The translations under genes and the position numbers were made by a program. From Oceanospirillaceae bacterium UBA1126 (GTDB lineage: Bacteria > Pseudomonadota > Gammaproteobacteria > Pseudomonadales > Balneatricaceae), in NCBI GenBank assembly GCA_002312935.1, contig DCAT01000023.1:566-10785 (forward strand): DNA of 10,220 bases. Reading direction: 5' to 3'. Under the pieces are notes generated by a model, which saw nothing but the letters and a program-made list of their open reading frames with translations, was not told the DNA's origin and did not search any database. Each line of letters opens with the position of its first letter. Positions within the stretch are counted from its first letter, which is position 1. Shown one piece after another: positions 6,391 through 10,220 of this stretch.

Positions 6391-8468
6391 TGCAAACCTG
6401 GCGCTTGGATGATAGTGCACAAACCATTGTTGTTGCAGCAATAAACAACAACATGGCTTTTGTTGCTTATTGGGGTGCAGTGTTGCCGGAGCATGAGGAT
6501 GTAAATCAGTTAGTTAAAGCTCAAGTGCGTGACCTCACAGGTGGCATGATAGATCAAAATGCTCCAGTGTCGTTGTGCCCTGTCGAAGGTAATGCCTTTT
6601 CTGGTATGCCAGCACTGATCGCTAGTGATGCTTTGGGGACGGCTTTAATGCCTCGCTTTACCTTGCAACACGCCTGCTATAAAACACAAGCTTTAGAGCT
6701 TATCTATAATGATGTAGATTTAGGCCTAACCTACACGGCAAGTATCAGCCTTGCCATAGACGGCCTATGGCAACTGTCTTCTAATCTCCAATCTGTGGGC
6801 GATATCCAAGTGCATTGGTTGGCTGCACCGGTATTGCCAGTGGCAGATAAAACCCCACGCGCATTGGAGTTTGGTGGCCGCTGGTGTGGTGAATTTAAGC
6901 TCACTGAAAGCAGCTTTGGTCCTAGTGCATTGGTGCGTGAAAACCGGACAGGCCGATCTGGTCATGAACACTTTCCAGGTTTAATAACAGCTTCCCAAGG
7001 GGCTAATTATTGCCAAGGTGACGTTTATGCTTGGCATTACGGTTGGTCTGGTGGCCATAAAATGGTGGCAGAACAGCTTCCAGATGGCCGCAGGCAGGTG
7101 CAGTTCGGCCATGTGTCTCACTCTTACCGGGGCGTGGCAAAAACATTTTCTAGTGCTAAGCAATATATTGGCTTTAGTGCACATGGCATAAATGGGGTAA
7201 GCGTGCCCCTACAAAAATATGTGCGTGAAAAATTATTGCCTCGTGAGCTGCTGAAAAAGCCTAGGCCTGTGCACTACAATTGCTGGGAAGCTATCTATTT
7301 CGATCACGATGTTGAGCTGCTACAAGATTTAGCGAGCCGCGCTGCAAGCCTTGGTGCCGAGCGTTTTGTGCTCGATGATGGATGGTTTGGACAGCGTGAT
7401 GATGACACCACTGCTTTGGGTGATTGGGACCTTGATTTACGAAAGTACCCCCAAGGACTAACGCCTCTTATTGACCACATTGAGTCTTTGGGCATGGGTT
7501 TTGGCTTGTGGTTTGAGCCTGAAATGGTGAGCGAAAATTCTCAGTTGTATCGGGCTCATCCAGAATGGGTGTTAGGTCATGCCACACAAACCCGTGGCCG
7601 TCAGCAATTAGTGTTGAACATGGCCTTGGCGTCAGTACAAGAGTATCTGTATGACAAGGTAAGCCAGATGCTGGCTAATAATGCAATTGAATACATAAAA
7701 TGGGACCATAACAGAGTGTTGCCATTTGCTGACGTGGCCCAAACTCAAGCTGTTTATAATCTTTTAGCGCGCCTTAGATCTGTATTTCCTCATGTGGAAA
7801 TTGAATCATGCAGCTCTGGTGGTGGTCGTATTGATTATGGCATTTTACAACACACACAAAGGGTATGGTTATCTGATAGTAATGATGCCCTTGAGCGTTT
7901 GCGAATTCAGCATCAAGCCGCTACTTTTTTACCCGCCATTATTACTGGAAGCCATGTTGGCCCTCGCTGCTGTCATACCAGTGGAAGGGTGCACAGCATG
8001 AACTTTAGGGCTTGGGTAGCTGCCCAGCGCCACATGGGCATGGAAATGGATCCTCGCGAGCTTAGTGTTGCAGAAGCTAGCCAATTGCTTAGGGTAGTGA
8101 ATTGGTGGAAACAACAGCGAAGTTGGTTGTTAGCTGCAGATATTTTACGCCTAGACAGCAGTGATGAGGCTGTTCTAGCAGAGCAACACTTGGCTGCCAA
8201 TGGTGAGCAATTTGTAGTGTTTGCCGGAGTTGCAGATAGTAGTGTGCAGATAAGCCCTAGGCCATTGCTGTTAACTGGTTTGGATGAACAAGCGCTTTAT
8301 GAAATTGATTTAGTAAACCGTGACGAATTGGTTAACTTATCACGGGGCGAAATGGCTATTAAGGTGGATACACTAACCCTCAGTGGAAGCTATTTAATGA
8401 ACTATGGTGTCACCCTACCTTGGCAGTTTCCTAACGCCATGTGGGTATTAAAAGGAAAGCGATTATGA
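6390..8468 (+). CDS. Cytoplasmic alpha-galactosidase, glycoside hydrolase family 36
   Basis: This 692-residue enzyme hydrolyses terminal alpha-linked galactose by a retaining mechanism. Landmarks: an N-terminal beta-rich domain (about 1-280); HYNCWEAIYFD (295-305) opening the TIM barrel; DDGWFG (329-334) and LGDWD (343-347); LWFEPEMVSENS (373-384); the nucleophile motif KWDHN with Asp439; CSSGGGR (474-480); and WLSDSNDALERLRIQ (493-507), with Asp496 the expected acid/base. A C-terminal beta domain ends the protein. Length is typical of bacterial GH36. There is no signal peptide, so it acts on imported oligosaccharide or galactoside. The open frame reaches back to 6267 inside the permease gene, but the ATG at 6390 in the TAATG overlap is chosen because it removes an unrelated 41-residue extension. 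The Shine-Dalgarno is weak, so translational coupling is likely. The natural substrate (melibiose, raffinose family, floridoside or galactosylglycerol) is open. Confidence 0.95.
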   Translation: MQTWRLDDSAQTIVVAAINNNMAFVAYWGAVLPEHEDVNQLVKAQVRDLTGGMIDQNAPVSLCPVEGNAFSGMPALIASDALGTALMPRFTLQHACYKTQALELIYNDVDLGLTYTASISLAIDGLWQLSSNLQSVGDIQVHWLAAPVLPVADKTPRALEFGGRWCGEFKLTESSFGPSALVRENRTGRSGHEHFPGLITASQGANYCQGDVYAWHYGWSGGHKMVAEQLPDGRRQVQFGHVSHSYRGVAKTFSSAKQYIGFSAHGINGVSVPLQKYVREKLLPRELLKKPRPVHYNCWEAIYFDHDVELLQDLASRAASLGAERFVLDDGWFGQRDDDTTALGDWDLDLRKYPQGLTPLIDHIESLGMGFGLWFEPEMVSENSQLYRAHPEWVLGHATQTRGRQQLVLNMALASVQEYLYDKVSQMLANNAIEYIKWDHNRVLPFADVAQTQAVYNLLARLRSVFPHVEIESCSSGGGRIDYGILQHTQRVWLSDSNDALERLRIQHQAATFLPAIITGSHVGPRCCHTSGRVHSMNFRAWVAAQRHMGMEMDPRELSVAEASQLLRVVNWWKQQRSWLLAADILRLDSSDEAVLAEQHLAANGEQFVVFAGVADSSVQISPRPLLLTGLDEQALYEIDLVNRDELVNLSRGEMAIKVDTLTLSGSYLMNYGVTLPWQFPNAMWVLKGKRL

Positions 8469-10174
8469 AAAAGCCAAGACGTAGCCAAGCCTGGTATGGG
8501 GGCGCTGATAAAGATGGGTTTATTCATCGCAGTTGGATGAAAAATCAAGGTTTTCCAGACCATGTGTTTGACGGGCGCCCCATTATTGGCATTTGTAATA
8601 CGTGGTCAGAACTTACTCCGTGCAACTCAGGTTTGCGTGACTTGGCAGAAGGGGTGAAGCGTGGTGTATGGGAGGCGGGTGGTTTTCCAGTTGAATTTCC
8701 TGTAATGAGTTTGGGTGAAACCCAGATGAAGCCGACAGCCATGATGTTTCGTAACCTATTGGCAATGGACGTAGAAGAGTCTATTCGTGCCTATGGCATT
8801 GATGGCGTAGTATTGCTTGGTGGGTGTGACAAAACTACACCAGGTCAGTTAATGGGAGCGGCTTCTGTAGACATACCCACCATTGTTGTTAGTTCTGGCC
8901 CGATGCTTAATGGCAAGTGGAAAGGCAAAGACATAGGCTCTGGCACTGACGTTTGGAAGTTTTCGGAGTCTGTTCGCGCTGGAGACTTAAGTTTAAAAGA
9001 ATTTATGGATGCAGAAACAGGTATGAGCCGCTCTAAAGGGGTGTGCATGACCATGGGTACTGCCTCTACTATGGCTTCTATTGTAGAGGCGATGGGTATG
9101 TCCTTGCCTACTAATGCAGCATTGCCTGCCGTAGACGCTCGGCGCATGGCATTAGCTCATATGACTGGCAAACGTATTGTTGAAATGGTTGAAGAAGACC
9201 TAAAGCCCTCTGATGTGATGACCAGGGAAAGCTTTGAAAATGCTATTTGTGCCAATGCGGCCGTGGGTGGCTCTAGTAACGCAGTGATCCACTTGCTCGC
9301 CATTGCAGGGCGAGTGGGCATTGATCTGGACTTAGATGCATTTGAACTAGGGGGTAGTGTGCCCTTGTTGGTTAATTGCATGCCGTCGGGACAATACTTA
9401 ATGGAAGACTTCTGTTATGCCGGCGGTATGCCAGCAGTAATGTCAGAAATTAAGACTTTGTTAAAACCGGCTAAGACTATTTTGGGCCGTGATATAAGCA
9501 CTTATTATGAGGGTGCAGAGTGTTACAACCGGGATGTGATTTATGCCTTTGATAACCCTCTAAAGCCTGCGGCTGGGTTGCGTGTTTTACGCGGTAACTT
9601 GGCAGAGAATGGCGCTATTATTAAACCGTCTGCAGCAACCAAAGAATTGCTCGAACATGAAGGTGAAGCCTATGTTTTTGAAACCATAGAAGAGCTTAAA
9701 GCCACTATTGATGATCCAGACTTACCGGTGACTAAAGACTCCATTTTGGTGCTTAAAGGCTGTGGCCCTAAAGGCTATCCGGGAATGCCAGAAGTAGGCA
9801 ATATGCCCATCCCTGGCAAGCTTATTACGCAAGGTGTTAAAGACATGGTGCGGGTTTCTGATGCCCGTATGTCCGGCACTGCCTTTGGCACTGTGGTGTT
9901 GCACGTTAGCCCTGAAGCGCAAGTTGGTGGCACATTGGCTTTGGTTAAAACAGGTGACCTCATTCGGTTGTCGGCCAGTAAAGGCGAACTGGAATTGCTC
10001 GTAGATGAAGCTGAATTAGCTAAGCGTCGCGCGCAGTGGCTGCCAGAACCACCACATTATGTACGGGGGTATGCCAAACTGTATATTGATCATGTGATGC
10101 AGGCAGAACATGGCGCTGATTTTGACTTTTTAGTGGGTAAAGACACGCGTCCAGTTACAAGGGAGAGCCACTAA
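8465..10174 (+). CDS. IlvD/Edd-family sugar-acid dehydratase (galactonate/L-arabinonate type)
   Basis: This 569-residue [2Fe-2S] dehydratase is expected to convert a sugar acid to its 2-keto-3-deoxy derivative. Cluster cysteines are Cys53 (LTPCNSG), Cys121 (GGCDKTTPGQ) and Cys194 (GVCMTMGTAS). Their spacings of 68 and 73 equal those I recall for Rhizobium L-arabinonate dehydratase (C59, C127, C200). Candidate Mg ligands Glu85, Asp122 and Glu443, the modified Lys123 and the catalytic Ser470 (SDARMSGT) are all present. The N terminus (GFIHRSWMKNQGFPDHVFDGRP) is of the sugar-acid type, not of biosynthetic IlvD. The Rhizobium enzyme also accepts D-galactonate and D-fuconate, which suits a gene beside an alpha-galactosidase. 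The start at 8465 overlaps the previous stop (ATGA) and has AAAGGA 8 bases upstream (8451-8456); an in-frame ATG at 8441 lies inside the previous gene and is rejected. L-arabinonate remains an alternative substrate. Confidence 0.92.
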   Translation: MKKPRRSQAWYGGADKDGFIHRSWMKNQGFPDHVFDGRPIIGICNTWSELTPCNSGLRDLAEGVKRGVWEAGGFPVEFPVMSLGETQMKPTAMMFRNLLAMDVEESIRAYGIDGVVLLGGCDKTTPGQLMGAASVDIPTIVVSSGPMLNGKWKGKDIGSGTDVWKFSESVRAGDLSLKEFMDAETGMSRSKGVCMTMGTASTMASIVEAMGMSLPTNAALPAVDARRMALAHMTGKRIVEMVEEDLKPSDVMTRESFENAICANAAVGGSSNAVIHLLAIAGRVGIDLDLDAFELGGSVPLLVNCMPSGQYLMEDFCYAGGMPAVMSEIKTLLKPAKTILGRDISTYYEGAECYNRDVIYAFDNPLKPAAGLRVLRGNLAENGAIIKPSAATKELLEHEGEAYVFETIEELKATIDDPDLPVTKDSILVLKGCGPKGYPGMPEVGNMPIPGKLITQGVKDMVRVSDARMSGTAFGTVVLHVSPEAQVGGTLALVKTGDLIRLSASKGELELLVDEAELAKRRAQWLPEPPHYVRGYAKLYIDHVMQAEHGADFDFLVGKDTRPVTRESH

Positions 10175-10220
10175 TGGAGCGCACTGCTATTTATCCTGAC
10201 TTAGCTGGTAAAAGTGTATT
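10174..10220 (+). CDS. Probable short-chain dehydrogenase/reductase, N terminus only
   Basis: Only the first 15 codons are in the window: MERTAIYPDLAGKSV. YPxLxGKxV ahead of the first beta strand is the usual opening of classical SDR enzymes, whose glycine-rich NAD(P)-binding loop would follow just past the edge. The start overlaps the dehydratase stop (TAATG), with AAGGGAG 8 bases upstream (10159-10165), so it is surely translated with it. In context it would be a sugar 1-dehydrogenase supplying galactonolactone/galactonate. This rests on a short stretch and on position. Confidence 0.6.
   Translation, partial: MERTAIYPDLAGKSV

Noticed and set aside
8441..8464. In-frame ATG upstream of the dehydratase start
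   Set aside because: It would overlap the alpha-galactosidase by 28 bases and add 8 residues; the ATG at 8465 has the ribosome site and the ATGA coupling.
6390..8468. Secreted alpha-galactosidase
   Set aside because: The N terminus MQTWRLDDSAQTIV is polar, with no hydrophobic signal segment.
8845..9147. 100-codon open frame on the - strand inside the dehydratase gene
   Set aside because: It is the antisense shadow of a highly conserved gene, with no ribosome site and no recognisable domain.
8465..10174. Assignment as dihydroxy-acid dehydratase IlvD of branched-chain amino acid synthesis
   Set aside because: The N terminus and cysteine spacing fit the sugar-acid dehydratases, and the gene sits in a sugar operon with no ilv genes.

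Overview
The window most likely comes from a free-living, probably marine gammaproteobacterium of Alteromonadales type. This rests on the moderate GC content, the UvrB tail, a periplasmic binding protein with a plain (non-lipoprotein) signal peptide, and short leaderless gene joins; there is no rRNA or other firm taxonomic marker, so it is an inference. The window is ordinary chromosome: no insertion sequence, CRISPR array, tRNA or rRNA is visible.

Layout. 1-912 (+) is the C-terminal part of uvrB (DNA repair), unrelated to the rest. It converges, with a 7-base gap, on an IclR-family regulator gene (920-1705, -). A 271-base spacer (1706-1976) follows, holding several inverted repeats. Next is the ATPase gene of a sugar ABC importer (1977-3038, -). 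The 265-base spacer 3039-3303 is a divergent control region: a perfect 21-bp palindrome lies just beyond a TATAAT box for the ATPase, a TTGACA/TATTAT promoter faces the rightward operon, and an inverted repeat TTCCA-N5-TGGAA lies ahead of the binding-protein gene. The rightward operon encodes a periplasmic sugar-binding protein (3304-4542), a strong stem-loop with a T tract (4557-4616), two MalF/MalG-type permeases (4652-5539, 5542-6390), a cytoplasmic GH36 alpha-galactosidase (6390-8468), an IlvD/Edd-family sugar-acid dehydratase (8465-10174) and the first 15 codons of what looks like a short-chain dehydrogenase (10174 to the window end). The last four genes are joined by overlapping TAATG, ATGA and TAATG stop/start signals.

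How the genes work together. A small alpha-galactoside is bound in the periplasm, imported by the ABC system and split inside the cell by the GH36 enzyme. The released galactose is then probably oxidised (SDR dehydrogenase) to galactonate and dehydrated by the [2Fe-2S] IlvD/Edd enzyme to 2-keto-3-deoxy-galactonate, i.e. an oxidative, De Ley-Doudoroff-like route rather than the Leloir pathway. The substrate is not proven. Melibiose, raffinose-type sugars, or the red-algal osmolyte floridoside and related galactosylglycerols are candidates. The kinase, aldolase and any lactonase would have to lie beyond the right edge.

The most interesting non-coding signal is a 23-bp element found twice, once upstream of iclR and once upstream of the binding-protein gene, with 16 of 23 bases identical. 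It is a good candidate operator for the IclR protein and would make the locus autoregulated. A second, unrelated perfect palindrome near the ATPase start site suggests a different regulator for that half of the transporter.
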